Assembly: GCF_033406955.1 (NCBI RefSeq)
Contig: NZ_CP137734.1
Span: 2,666,001 to 2,730,000 of the forward strand
Reading direction: 5' to 3'
DNA length: 64,000 bases
Source: Streptomyces violaceoruber
GTDB lineage: Bacteria > Actinomycetota > Actinomycetes > Streptomycetales > Streptomycetaceae
Each line of letters opens with the position of its first letter. Positions within the stretch are counted from its first letter, which is position 1. Below are positions 55,521-64,000 of the stretch, piece after piece. The translations under genes were made by a program, and so were the position numbers. The notes below the pieces were generated by a model that saw only the letters and a list, made by a program, of their open reading frames with translations, searched no databases and was not told where the DNA came from.

Positions 55521-57644
55521 TCAGTCGCCGTTGCCGGGCGTCGGAGTCGTCTTCTGGATCTGCATCAGGAACTCGGCGTTCGACTTCGTCTGCTTCATCT
55601 TGTCGAGGAGCAGTTCGATCGCCTGCTGCTGGTCGAGCGCGTGCAGCACACGGCGCAGCTTCCAGGTGATGGCGAGTTCGTCGCTGCCGAGCAGGATCTC
55701 TTCCTTGCGGGTGCCGGACGCGTCCACGTCCACCGCCGGGAAGATGCGCTTGTCGGCGAGCTTGCGGTCGAGCTTGAGCTCGGCGTTGCCGGTGCCCTTG
55801 AACTCCTCGAAGATGACCTCGTCCATGCGGGACCCGGTGTCCACCAGGGCGGTGGCGAGGATGGTCAGCGAGCCGCCGTCCTCGATGTTGCGGGCCGCAC
55901 CGAAGAAGCGCTTCGGCGGGTACAGGGCGGTCGAGTCGACACCACCGGACAGGATGCGGCCGGAGGCCGGGGCGGCGAGGTTGTACGCACGGCCCAGACG
56001 CGTGATCGAGTCGAGCAGCACGACGACGTCGTGGCCCAGCTCCACCAGGCGCTTGGCGCGCTCGATGGCCAGCTCGGCGACCGTGGTGTGGTCCTCGGCC
56101 GGGCGGTCGAAGGTCGAGGAGATGACCTCGCCCTTCACCGACCGCTGCATGTCGGTGACCTCTTCGGGACGCTCGTCGACCAGGACGACCATCAGGTGGC
56201 ACTCGGGGTTGTTGTGCGTGATCGCGTTGGCGATGGCCTGCATGATCATGGTCTTGCCGGTCTTCGGCGGGGCCACGATCAGACCGCGCTGGCCCTTACC
56301 GATCGGCGCGACGAGGTCGATGATGCGGGTGGTGAGGACGCCCGGGTCCGTCTCCAGGCGGAGGCGGTCCTGCGGGTACAGCGGCGTCAGCTTGTTGAAC
56401 TCCGGCCGTCCGCGGCCGTGTTCGGGGGCCATGCCGTTGACCGAGTCCAGGCGCACCAGCGCGTTGAACTTCTCGCGGCGCTCGCCCTCCTTGGGCTGGC
56501 GCACGGCACCGGTGAGGTGGTCGCCCTTGCGCAGGCCGTTCTTGCGGACCTGGGCGAGGGAGACGTACACGTCGTTGGGGCCGGGCAGGTAGCCGGAGGT
56601 CCGGATGAACGCGTAGTTGTCGAGGATGTCGAGGATGCCGGCGACCGGGATGAGGACGTCGTCCTCGTTGATCTGCGGCTCCTGGATCTCGTCGCGCCCG
56701 CGACGGCCCCGGCGGTCCCGGTAGCGGCCGCGGCGGCCCCGACGGCCGCTGCCGTCGTCGTCGTAACCGTCGTCGTGCTGCTGACGGTCCTGGCGTCCGC
56801 CGCCGCCCTGCTGCTGGCGGTCCTGGCGACCGCCGCCCTGGTTCTGCTGGTCGTCGCCCTTGTTGCGCCGGTCGCGGCCGCGCTCGCCACGGTCGCCGCG
56901 GTCGCCACGGTCACCGCGGTCGCCACGGTCACCGCGGTCGCGGTCGCCGCGGTCTCTGCGGTCGCGGCGGCGGCCGTCGCCGCCCTCGGCGTCGGAACGG
57001 GCGTCGCCCTGGCCCTGCTGGTGACCCTGCGACTGCTGCGGGGCCGACGTGTCGGCCTTCGGCTCGGCGCGGGTCTCGACGGCCACCGTCGTGTCGGTGG
57101 CGGACGGGCTGCCCGCGTCGGAGGTTGCCCGGCGACGACGGCGCTCGGAGGGGGCGTCGTCGGCGGGCGCGGCCTGCTCGGCCGAGGCGTTGACCTTGGG
57201 GGACGGCTGACCGGGGATCTCGATCTGCTGCTGGGCGGCGGCCTTGTCGGCGGCCGCCTTGTCCGCCTTCTTGTCGGCCTTGCCGGCCTTCTCCGCCTTC
57301 TCGGCGGGTGCCTCGTCGCCCGTACGGGTCCGGGAGGTGCTGCGGCGCTTGGGCTTGGTCTCGCCGGCGGTGTCCGCGGCGGCGGGCGCGGCCTTGGCGG
57401 GGGCACCCCCCGCGGCCTGCGCCTCCTTGATGACCTCGATCAGCTGGCTCTTGCGCATACGCGCGGTGCCCCTGATGCCGAGGCCGGATGCGACCTGCTG
57501 CAGCTCGGCCAGCACCATGCCCTCGAGGCCGGTACCGCGGCGCCGCCGGGAGCCGGCACCGGTGGCAGGCGCGGAGGCGTCCGTGGCGGGCGCGGCAGCG
57601 GTCTCCTCGACACGTGCGCCCATCAGATCGGTGGTGTCGCTCAC
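55521..57644 (-). CDS. rho: Transcription termination factor Rho
   Basis: 707 residues from GTG 57644 ([15 protein letters not shown]), much longer than the 419 of E. coli because of an actinobacterial N-terminal insertion. The Rho N-domain ([34 protein letters not shown]) is followed by a basic Arg/Gly/Asp-rich insertion with tandem D-R-G repeats (about 205-330). The RNA-binding fold ([32 protein letters not shown]) and the RecA-like ATPase follow, with Walker A APPKTGKT and Walker [17 protein letters not shown]. The insertion can make Rho tolerant of poor rut sites in related bacteria. A long leader separates it from thrB. Confidence 0.97.
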   Translation of the reverse strand: MSDTTDLMGARVEETAAAPATDASAPATGAGSRRRRGTGLEGMVLAELQQVASGLGIRGTARMRKSQLIEVIKEAQAAGGAPAKAAPAAADTAGETKPKRRSTSRTRTGDEAPAEKAEKAGKADKKADKAAADKAAAQQQIEIPGQPSPKVNASAEQAAPADDAPSERRRRRATSDAGSPSATDTTVAVETRAEPKADTSAPQQSQGHQQGQGDARSDAEGGDGRRRDRRDRGDRDRGDRGDRGDRGDRGDRGERGRDRRNKGDDQQNQGGGRQDRQQQGGGGRQDRQQHDDGYDDDGSGRRGRRGRYRDRRGRRGRDEIQEPQINEDDVLIPVAGILDILDNYAFIRTSGYLPGPNDVYVSLAQVRKNGLRKGDHLTGAVRQPKEGERREKFNALVRLDSVNGMAPEHGRGRPEFNKLTPLYPQDRLRLETDPGVLTTRIIDLVAPIGKGQRGLIVAPPKTGKTMIMQAIANAITHNNPECHLMVVLVDERPEEVTDMQRSVKGEVISSTFDRPAEDHTTVAELAIERAKRLVELGHDVVVLLDSITRLGRAYNLAAPASGRILSGGVDSTALYPPKRFFGAARNIEDGGSLTILATALVDTGSRMDEVIFEEFKGTGNAELKLDRKLADKRIFPAVDVDASGTRKEEILLGSDELAITWKLRRVLHALDQQQAIELLLDKMKQTKSNAEFLMQIQKTTPTPGNGD

Positions 57645-57845
57645 GAAGGGTCCTTCCCTGGAGCGGACGTCGGCCTGTCTGGCTCGGCGACCGGTTGTGC
57701 TGTCCGGCTTCGGTCCTTGCTGTGTGAACCGTGCCGGGGCGGTGGTCCGCCTGAACGGCGGAAGAGATATCTGGTGATGGCGCTTCCCCTAGCCGTGGCA
57801 CCCGGTGTCTGTGTCATGCGGCGTGGTCGCACCGGTTCCGAAACT

Positions 57846-57914
57846 CCCCCAGTGGGGGTAACCCCCACCGGTGGGCCGCTCAATGCCCGTGTCGGCCGTA
57901 CTGATCACGTACGG
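57846..57914 (-). promoter_or_regulatory. Overlapping alternative hairpins in the thrB-rho gap
   Basis: CCCCC (57846-57850) can pair with GGGGG (57854-57858), and the same GGGGG can instead pair with CCCCC at 57862-57866. The dyad CCCACCGGTGGG (57864-57875) overlaps the last of these. CCGTAC-N7-GTACGG follows at 57896-57914. This mutually exclusive layout fits an attenuator. The 429-base gap 57645-58073 otherwise contains no open frame that I can support. Confidence 0.45.
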
Positions 57915-58073
57915 CATCCACTGCAGAATGCGGCTTGGGGGGCTCCCGGAAGAATGTCTGTCCCGGACGGGGACACGAGGCACCTCGCCATGGTGGGGTC
58001 GGGTGCAGACTTGAGGTTAACACTACCGGATCCAACAAACATTCCCCCTCTCGAAATCCGGCAACCGTGCGCG

Positions 58074-59003
58074 TCAGGTGTCGCTGGCGGTCGCCAGGGG
58101 CAGGACGGTCGCGCCCTGCTGGTCCAGGCCGAGCCGGTTGGCCGCCCAGTCCGTTCCGGCCAGCGCCTCGACCTTGTCGGCCGTGTCGGCGTCGGCCAGT
58201 GCCATCACCGTGGGTCCGGCACCCGAGATCACCGCGGGAATGCCGTCGCCACGCAGCCTTTCCACCAGCGCCGTGCTCTCCGGCATGGCCGGCGCGCGGT
58301 ACTCCTGGTGCAGGCGGTCCTCGGTGGCCGGCAGCAGCAGCTCGGGGCGCCTGGTGAGGGCCTCGACGAGCAGCGCGGCGCGGCCGGCGTTGGCGGCGGC
58401 GTCGACGTGCGGAACGCTGCGCGGGAGCAGCCCGCGCGCGGTCTGGGTCAGTACCGGCTTTCCGGGCACGAAAACCACCGGAACGATGGAATCGGAGGGC
58501 TCCATCCTGATCGCCCGGGCGGCGCCGGACTCCATCCAGGAAAGGGTGAATCCGCCCAGGAGACAGGCCGCCACGTTGTCGGGGTGGCCCTCGATCTCGG
58601 TGGCGAGGTCGAGCAGCGCGGCGTCGTCGAGGCGGGCCTCGCCGCCTATCGTCACGGCGCGCGCGGCGACGATTCCGGCGCAGATGGCGGCAGAGGAGGA
58701 GCCGAGGCCGCGGCCGTGCGGGATGCGGTTGGCGCAGACGATCTCCAGGCCGCGCGGCTGCCCGCCGAGCAGGTCGAAGGCGGTGCGCAGGGAGCGGACG
58801 AGGAGGTGCTTCTCGTCGCGCGGAAGGGTCTCGCTGCCCTCACCCGCGATGTCGATGTGCAGCCCGGAGTCGGCCACCCGGACGACCACGTCGTCGTACA
58901 GACCCAGCGCGAGGCCCAGGGCGTCGAAGCCCGGACCGAGGTTGGCGCTGGTGGCGGGGACGCGCACCCTGACGGCGGCGGCGCGGAACGCTGGACCGGC
59001 CAT
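58074..59003 (-). CDS. thrB: Homoserine kinase
   Basis: 309 residues from ATG 59003 (MAGPAFRAAAVRVRVPATSAN). GHMP-kinase motifs: VRVPATSANLGPGFDALGLAL, ATP loop IPHGRGLGSSSAAICAG, and the C-terminal GAGPTVMALADAD. Phosphorylates homoserine for threonine synthase. The 285-base gap to thrC, containing a hairpin, suggests that thrB has its own promoter. The ribosome-binding site (AAGGAG) lies about 12 bases upstream, a little far. Confidence 0.95.
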   Translation of the reverse strand: MAGPAFRAAAVRVRVPATSANLGPGFDALGLALGLYDDVVVRVADSGLHIDIAGEGSETLPRDEKHLLVRSLRTAFDLLGGQPRGLEIVCANRIPHGRGLGSSSAAICAGIVAARAVTIGGEARLDDAALLDLATEIEGHPDNVAACLLGGFTLSWMESGAARAIRMEPSDSIVPVVFVPGKPVLTQTARGLLPRSVPHVDAAANAGRAALLVEALTRRPELLLPATEDRLHQEYRAPAMPESTALVERLRGDGIPAVISGAGPTVMALADADTADKVEALAGTDWAANRLGLDQQGATVLPLATASDT

Positions 59004-59238
59004 CGCTAGATGACTCTCCTTGAGCTGCGGGACTGTCGAATGACATTCGATGACGACGACGATGACGTACAGAACCCTGGGCGCGACCGCGGAGACGGCG
59101 CGGCACCGCGGCATATGCGGCAGGCGGGTTAGGTACAGCCTATCGAAGGAAGGTTCTGTGGCGACATAGGGCGCACAGGAGGCGCACGATGCGTGTCGTA
59201 AGCCCCCTGTGCACCCCCCGTCAGTGACTTTCCCGGCC

Positions 59239-59255
59239 GGGCGTCGCCTACGCCC
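59239..59255. terminator. GGGCGT-N5-ACGCCC hairpin after thrC
   Basis: 6-bp stem with a 5-base loop, 34 bases beyond the thrC stop on the minus strand, in the gap before thrB. Modest strength. Confidence 0.45.
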
Positions 59256-59288
59256 TCCTGCGCCGGGCGCCTTTCACCGGCGCGGGGC

Positions 59289-60347
59289 TCAGACCAGCCC
59301 GAGCCGCTCGGCCGCCGTCGCCGCGTCGACCGGGACGGTGACCGGCTGCGGCGCGCCGGCGACGGCCCAGTCCGGGTCCTTCAGCCCGTTGCCGGTGACG
59401 GTGCACACGATGCGCTGCCCCGGGTCGACCTTGCCCTGCTCGGCGGCCTTCAGCAGACCGGCCACGGAGGCGGCGGAGGCGGGCTCCACGAAGACGCCCT
59501 CCTGCGAGGCCAACAGTCGGTAGGCGCGCAGGATCTCACGGTCCGTCACCTCGTCGATGGCGCCGCCCGACTCGTCGCGCGCGGCGAGCGCGAAGTCCCA
59601 CGAGGCGGGGTTGCCGATCCGGATGGCGGTGGCGATGGTCGACGGGTCCTTGACGACCTCGCCGCGCACGATCGGGGCGGAGCCGGAGGCCTGGAACCCC
59701 CACATGCGGGGCTTCTTGGTGCTGACCCCGTCGGCGGCGTACTCCTGGTACCCCTTCCAGTACGCGGTGATGTTGCCCGCGTTGCCCACGGGAAGGACAT
59801 GTATGTCGGGCGCGTCGCCGAGCATGTCCACGATCTCGAAGGCGGCCGTCTTCTGCCCCTCGATACGCACCGGGTTGACCGAATTGACCAGTGCCACCGG
59901 GTAGTTGTCGCTGAGCGCACGGGCCAGCGTGAGGCAGTCGTCGAAGTTGCCGTCGACCTGGAGGATCTTCGCGCCGTGCACGAGGGCCTGGCCCATCTTG
60001 CCGAGCGCGATCTTGCCCTGCGGCACGAGCACGGCGGAGACCATGCCCGCGCGCACGCCGTACGCGGCGGCACTCGCGGACGTGTTCCCGGTGGACGCGC
60101 AGATGACGGCCTGCGCGCCCTCCTCCTTGGCCTTGCTGATGGCCATGGTCATGCCACGGTCCTTGAAGGACCCGGTCGGGTTCGCCCCCTCGACCTTGAG
60201 GTGGACCTCGCAGCCCGTGCGCTCGGAGAGCACCTGCGCGGGCACGAGCGGGGTGCCGCCCTCACGGAGCGTCACGACGGGCGTGCTGTCGGAGACGGGC
60301 AGCCGGTCCCGGTACTCCTCGATGATTCCGCGCCACTGGTGGGTCAT
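59289..60347 (-). CDS. thrC: Threonine synthase
   Basis: 352 residues from ATG 60347 ([20 protein letters not shown]). PLP lysine in [15 protein letters not shown], phosphate-binding loop [14 protein letters not shown] and the N-terminal EGGTPLVPA. Converts O-phosphohomoserine to threonine. Follows hom after 6 bases, so the two are one operon. Confidence 0.97.
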   Translation of the reverse strand: MTHQWRGIIEEYRDRLPVSDSTPVVTLREGGTPLVPAQVLSERTGCEVHLKVEGANPTGSFKDRGMTMAISKAKEEGAQAVICASTGNTSASAAAYGVRAGMVSAVLVPQGKIALGKMGQALVHGAKILQVDGNFDDCLTLARALSDNYPVALVNSVNPVRIEGQKTAAFEIVDMLGDAPDIHVLPVGNAGNITAYWKGYQEYAADGVSTKKPRMWGFQASGSAPIVRGEVVKDPSTIATAIRIGNPASWDFALAARDESGGAIDEVTDREILRAYRLLASQEGVFVEPASAASVAGLLKAAEQGKVDPGQRIVCTVTGNGLKDPDWAVAGAPQPVTVPVDAATAAERLGLV

Positions 60348-60353
60348 TGCTGG

Positions 60354-61643
60354 TTACTCTCCTTCAACCCGCATGATGCTGGCGACACCCCGCACGGTGT
60401 CGAGCTTGCGCAGCGCCTCGACCGTACCGCCGAGGGCGGCGTCGGACGCGCGATGGGTGACGACGACGAGGGATGCCTCGCCGTCCTTGCCGGACTGCCG
60501 CACGGTGTCGATGGAGACACCGTGCTCCGCGAACACGGTCGCGACCTGGGCGAGCACGCCCGGTTTGTCGGCCACGTCGAGGCTGATGTGGTAGCGCGTG
60601 ACGACGTCGCCCATCGGGGAGACGGGCAGGGCGGCGTACGCGGACTCACCGGGTCCGGTCGCTCCGCCCAGCCGGTTGCGGCACACGGCCACCAGGTCGC
60701 CGAGCACGGCGGACGCGGTCGGCGAACCGCCGGCGCCGGGCCCGTAGAACATGAGCTGACCGGCGGCGTCGGACTCCACGAACACGGCGTTGTACGCCTC
60801 GCGCACGTTGGCCAGCGGATGGCTGAGCGGGATCATCGCGGGATGCACGCGTGCGGTGACCGACCCTCCGTCCGCCGCCCGCTCGCAGATGGCGAGCAGC
60901 TTGATGGTGCAGCCCATCTCCTTGGCGGAGGCGAAGTCGGCGGCGGTGACCTCGGTCATGCCCTCGCGGTAGACGTCGTCGAGGCGTACGCGCGTGTGGA
61001 AGGCGATCCCGGCGAGGATGGCGGCCTTGGCTGCGGCGTCGAAGCCCTCGACGTCGGCGGTCGGGTCGGCCTCGGCGTACCCGAGGGCCGTGGCCTCGTC
61101 GAGCGCTTCCTGATAGCCGGCCCCGGTCGAGTCCATGGCGTCGAGGATGAAGTTGGTGGTCCCGTTGACGATGCCGAGCACCCGGTTGACCTTGTCACCG
61201 GCGAGGGACTCGCGCAGCGGCCGGATCAGCGGGATGGCACCGGCGACGGCGGCCTCGTAGTACAGGTCCTTGCCGTGCTCGTCGGCGGCGGCGTGCAGGG
61301 CGGCGCCGTCCTGGGCGATGAGCGCCTTGTTGGCGGAGACCACGGAGGCGCCGTGCGCGAAGGCGGTGGTGATGAGCGTCCGCGCGGGCTCGATCCCCCC
61401 GATGACCTCGACGACGACGTCGATGTCCCCGCGCTTGACGAGCGCGGTGGCGTCGGTGGTGACGAGGGCCGGGTCGATCCCCTCCCGCACCTTGTCGGGC
61501 CGCCGTACGGCGACGCCCGCGAGCTCCACCGGGGCCCCGATCCGGGCGGCGAGGTCGGCGGCGTGCGTCGTCATGATGCGCGCCACCTCTGAGCCGACCA
61601 CTCCACAGCCCAGCAGCGCCACCTTCAGCGGACGCGTACGCAT
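60354..61643 (-). CDS. hom: Homoserine dehydrogenase
   Basis: 429 residues from ATG 61643 (MRTRPLKVALLGCGVVGSEV), with GAGG seven bases upstream; the adjacent in-frame ATG at 61646 would add one Met. NADP-binding GCGVVGSE, VSANKALIAQDGAALHAAA, catalytic EAAVAGAIPLIRPLRESLAGD and a C-terminal ACT domain from about 350 (DVADKPGVLAQVATVFAEHGVSIDTVRQ) for threonine feedback. Preceded by a 161-base gap with a large hairpin. Confidence 0.96.
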   Translation of the reverse strand: MRTRPLKVALLGCGVVGSEVARIMTTHAADLAARIGAPVELAGVAVRRPDKVREGIDPALVTTDATALVKRGDIDVVVEVIGGIEPARTLITTAFAHGASVVSANKALIAQDGAALHAAADEHGKDLYYEAAVAGAIPLIRPLRESLAGDKVNRVLGIVNGTTNFILDAMDSTGAGYQEALDEATALGYAEADPTADVEGFDAAAKAAILAGIAFHTRVRLDDVYREGMTEVTAADFASAKEMGCTIKLLAICERAADGGSVTARVHPAMIPLSHPLANVREAYNAVFVESDAAGQLMFYGPGAGGSPTASAVLGDLVAVCRNRLGGATGPGESAYAALPVSPMGDVVTRYHISLDVADKPGVLAQVATVFAEHGVSIDTVRQSGKDGEASLVVVTHRASDAALGGTVEALRKLDTVRGVASIMRVEGE

Positions 61644-61683
61644 CATCCGACCTCGTTTCCTCATACCGTCTACGGTTGGACCA

Positions 61684-61732
61684 GTCTCACGCACCGGACG
61701 GGATTTTCTGCCTTTCGTCCGGATCGTGAGAC
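61684..61732 (-). promoter_or_regulatory. Large 16-position hairpin in the lysA-hom gap
   Basis: Arms at 61684-61699 and 61717-61732 pair at 14 of 16 positions (8 bp, a 2-base internal loop, 6 bp) around a 17-base loop. It lies 72 bases after the lysA stop and 40 bases before the hom ATG. Candidate lysA terminator or hom leader attenuator. The + strand side is followed by a T-rich run. Confidence 0.65.
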
Positions 61733-61804
61733 GTTTATTTCATTTTCTGAGGGGGTGCGGACCGGAAGATCTTCGCCCGCCCCCACCTCTCCCTCCCTCG
61801 GACC

Positions 61805-63196
61805 TCACCCGACGTCGAGACGCAGCAGATCCTCCTCGGTCTCCCGCCGCACGACGACCCGCGCCGCACCGTCCCGCACGGCGACGACCGGCGGCCGCAG
61901 CGCGTGGTTGTAGTTGCTGGCCATGGAGCGGCAGTACGCCCCCGTCGCCGGTACGGCGATCAGGTCACCGGGTGCCAGGTCCCCCGGCAGGAAGGCGTCC
62001 TTGACCACGATGTCCCCGCTCTCGCAGTGCTTGCCGACGACGCGCACGAGCATCGGCTCGGCGTCGGAGGTGCGCGAGGCGAGGGCGACGCTGTACTCGG
62101 CGTCGTAGAGCGCGGTCCGGATGTTGTCCGACATCCCGCCGTCGACGGAGACGTAGGTCCGCAGCCCTTCGAGGGGCTTGACGGTGCCGACCTCGTACAG
62201 GGTGAAGGCGGTCGGGCCCACGATGGCCCGCCCGGGCTCGACGGAGATGCGGGGGGTGGCGAGTCGGGCGGCCTCGCACTCCCGCGTCACGATCTCGGTC
62301 AGCGCCTTGGCGATCTCGTGCGGCTCGCGGGGGTCGTCGTCACTGGTGTACGCGATGCCGAGCCCGCCCCCGAGGTCGATCTCGGGCAGCTCGACGCCGT
62401 GCTCGTCCCGGATGTCCTTGAGCAGTCCCACGACCCGGTGCGCGGCGACCTCGAACCCCGACATGTCGAAGATCTGGGACCCGATGTGCGAGTGGATCCC
62501 GATGACCTCGAGCCCGTCCAGCTTCAGGGCCCGCCGCACGGCCTCCGCCGCCTGCCCGCCGGCCAGCGGGATACCGAACTTCTGGTCCTCGTGGGCGGTG
62601 GCGATGAACTCGTGCGTGTGCGCCTCGACCCCGACGGTGATCCGGATCTGCACCCGCTGCCGCTTGCCGAGCGACTGGGCGATGTGGGCCACCCGCACGA
62701 TCTCCTGGAAGGAGTCGAGCACGATCCGCCCGACCCCGGCCCGGACGGCACGCTCGATCTCCTCCGGCGACTTGTTGTTGCCGTGGAAGGCGATCCGCTC
62801 GGCGGGCATCCCGGCGGAGAGGGCGGTGGCGAGCTCGCCCCCCGAACACACGTCGAGGTTGAGCCCTTCCTCGTCCAGCCACCGCACGACCGCGCGCGAC
62901 AGGAATGCCTTCCCGGCGTAGAAGACGTCGGCGTCGTCGCCGAACGCGGTGCGCCACGCCCGCGCCCGCTCCCGGAAGTCGGCCTCGTCGAGGAGGTAGG
63001 CGGGGGTGCCGTACTCCTCGGCGAGCTGCGTGACGGGAATCCCGCCGACGGTGACGACCCCGTCCGCGTCCCGCCCGACGGTGCGGGCCCAGACCTTGGG
63101 ATCGAGGGCGTTGAGGTCGTCGGCCGGGGCGGTGTAGTGCCCCTCGGGCAGGACGTCGGCGTGGCGGGGCCCGGCGGGGTGTGCGGAACGGCTCAT
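61805..63196 (-). CDS. lysA: Diaminopimelate decarboxylase
   Basis: 463 residues from ATG 63196 ([20 protein letters not shown]). Fold type III PLP enzyme: PLP lysine in [13 protein letters not shown], His in [27 protein letters not shown] and CESGDIV for the active-site Cys. Makes lysine from meso-diaminopimelate. Located 18 bases after the ArgS-like gene and upstream of hom. Confidence 0.97.
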   Translation of the reverse strand: MSRSAHPAGPRHADVLPEGHYTAPADDLNALDPKVWARTVGRDADGVVTVGGIPVTQLAEEYGTPAYLLDEADFRERARAWRTAFGDDADVFYAGKAFLSRAVVRWLDEEGLNLDVCSGGELATALSAGMPAERIAFHGNNKSPEEIERAVRAGVGRIVLDSFQEIVRVAHIAQSLGKRQRVQIRITVGVEAHTHEFIATAHEDQKFGIPLAGGQAAEAVRRALKLDGLEVIGIHSHIGSQIFDMSGFEVAAHRVVGLLKDIRDEHGVELPEIDLGGGLGIAYTSDDDPREPHEIAKALTEIVTRECEAARLATPRISVEPGRAIVGPTAFTLYEVGTVKPLEGLRTYVSVDGGMSDNIRTALYDAEYSVALASRTSDAEPMLVRVVGKHCESGDIVVKDAFLPGDLAPGDLIAVPATGAYCRSMASNYNHALRPPVVAVRDGAARVVVRRETEEDLLRLDVG

Positions 63197-63214
63197 GGCG
63201 TCTTCCGTGCTCTC

Positions 63215-64000
63215 TCAGAGGTGTTCGGGTGCGTCGATGCCGAGCAGGGCCAGGCCGCCGGCCAGCACCGCCCCGACGGCTTCGGCGAGGGCCAGCCGGG
63301 CACGGTGGGCGGCCGAGGGTTTCTCCCCGCCGCGGGGCAGCACGGTGGGCAAGAACGGCAGCGCGGCGTCGGCGACGGTGACGAGGTGCCGGGCGAGCCG
63401 GTCGGGGGCGCGGTGGTCCGCGGCGGCGGCGAGGACGCGGGGGTGGTCGGCGAGGGCGGCGAGGAGGTCGCGCTCGGCGACGGGGCCGGGGGCTGCGGTG
63501 AACCCGAGACCGGCGGCGTTCCGGGCGGCGGCCCGGGCGCGGGCGTGGGCGTACCGCACGCGGAACAGGGGATTCCCCTCCCGCTGGACGAGGTGCTCGT
63601 CGCCGATCCGGGGCCGGTCGCCGGCCGCGGGGTGGAGCAGGGCCCAGCGTCCGGCGTCCCGCCCGAGGGACATCGGGTCGGCGGAGCCGTGGGCGGGGAC
63701 GGCCCGGACGTTGACGGGCAGCTCGGCGGGGGCGTGCCCGACGGCGTCGACGGTGACCCCGAGGACGGAGGTCCAGGCGTCCTCGAACCCCTCGGCGCTC
63801 ACCCGGACGAGGGCCCCCTGGGAGCGGAGCAGCCGTGCGGATGCCTCGGCGACGACGACGGCACGCAGGTCGTGGGGGCAGTGGAGCTGCACGACGCGGC
63901 CGTCCGGTTGGTCGGCGTGCCCGTACCGGTCCCCGCGGCGCAGGATCTCGGCGACGAGACCGACGTCGGAGGCGGCGCGGTCGAGGCTGATGTTGAGGAA
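63215..64000 (-). CDS. ArgS-related anticodon-binding-domain protein (NrtL-like), partial
   Basis: The last 261 residues of a gene that begins beyond the right edge. The C-terminal DALR-type helical domain is visible: FRVRYAHARARAAARNAAGLGFT, ERDLLAALADHPRVLAAAADHRAPDRLARHLVTVADAALPFLPTVLP, ARLALAEAVGAVLAGGLALLGIDAPEHL, all like arginyl-tRNA synthetase. The KMSK loop of true ArgS is not visible; the corresponding part reads MSLGRDAGRWALLHP. Streptomyces carry this shortened homologue next to lysA in addition to real argS. Role unknown. Confidence 0.85.
   Translation of the reverse strand, partial: FLNISLDRAASDVGLVAEILRRGDRYGHADQPDGRVVQLHCPHDLRAVVVAEASARLLRSQGALVRVSAEGFEDAWTSVLGVTVDAVGHAPAELPVNVRAVPAHGSADPMSLGRDAGRWALLHPAAGDRPRIGDEHLVQREGNPLFRVRYAHARARAAARNAAGLGFTAAPGPVAERDLLAALADHPRVLAAAADHRAPDRLARHLVTVADAALPFLPTVLPRGGEKPSAAHRARLALAEAVGAVLAGGLALLGIDAPEHL

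Noticed and set aside
55506..59009. 1167-codon plus-strand frame over rho and thrB
   Set aside because: Antisense shadow of rho. The long Ala/Val/Leu runs reflect the Arg/Gly repeat region of Rho read backwards.

Overview
The window is a very GC-rich actinobacterial chromosome segment, almost certainly from a Streptomyces close to S. coelicolor. The evidence is GTG/TTG starts, 4-base stop/start overlaps, the Scy and FilP coiled-coil cytoskeletal genes side by side, a chiS-chiR-chiC chitinase locus, a complete atpIBEFHAGDC operon, and a gene order matching what I recall of the S. coelicolor core chromosome. I see no insertion sequence, prophage, CRISPR array, tRNA or rRNA. This is core genome, and the novelty lies in regulatory DNA and in small or altered proteins.

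Layout. 1-14 kb: the end of an AraC-type regulator; icmA (isobutyryl-CoA mutase large subunit); two DUF3817 membrane proteins flanking a MarR regulator and a thiamine-binding-like protein; a tandem triplet of AIM24 genes; a second MarR; a two-component system facing an acidic PepSY protein; an MFS permease; then a thiolase-meaB pair divergent from methylmalonyl-CoA epimerase. 14-23 kb: scy and filP, followed by two tandem ATPase-permease ABC modules. 23-36 kb: a small zinc-finger protein, a luciferase-family oxidoreductase, an SCO5389-family protein, nucS (non-canonical mismatch repair), a membrane-anchored NTPase with an upstream STAS protein, 3-hydroxyacyl-CoA dehydrogenase, TetR with a drug-type ABC exporter, and a cobalamin adenosyltransferase. 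34.7-38.6 kb: chiS-chiR-chiC. 38.6-47 kb: DUF2550 and the ATP synthase operon. 47-64 kb, all on the minus strand: wecA-like, glyA, an LMW-phosphatase-like protein, tsaC, prmC, prfA, rpmE, an LCP protein, rho, thrB, thrC, hom, lysA and an ArgS-like gene running off the end.

How the genes connect. icmA, meaB, the epimerase and the adenosyltransferase form a dispersed coenzyme-B12 acyl-CoA mutase toolkit, with the thiolase and hydroxyacyl-CoA dehydrogenase in neighbouring C4 metabolism. scy and filP build the polar-growth cytoskeleton. The rpmE-prfA-prmC-tsaC block serves translation. lysA-hom-thrC-thrB makes aspartate-family amino acids. The most notable observations are: a LMW-phosphatase-like protein whose catalytic Cys is Ser; a 110-residue protein with a PARP-type zinc-finger pattern; a near-perfect 24-bp palindrome at the icmA start; Rex-like sites before atpI and near the AIM24 cluster; a C-rich rut-like tract just after rho; and a large hairpin in the lysA-hom gap.
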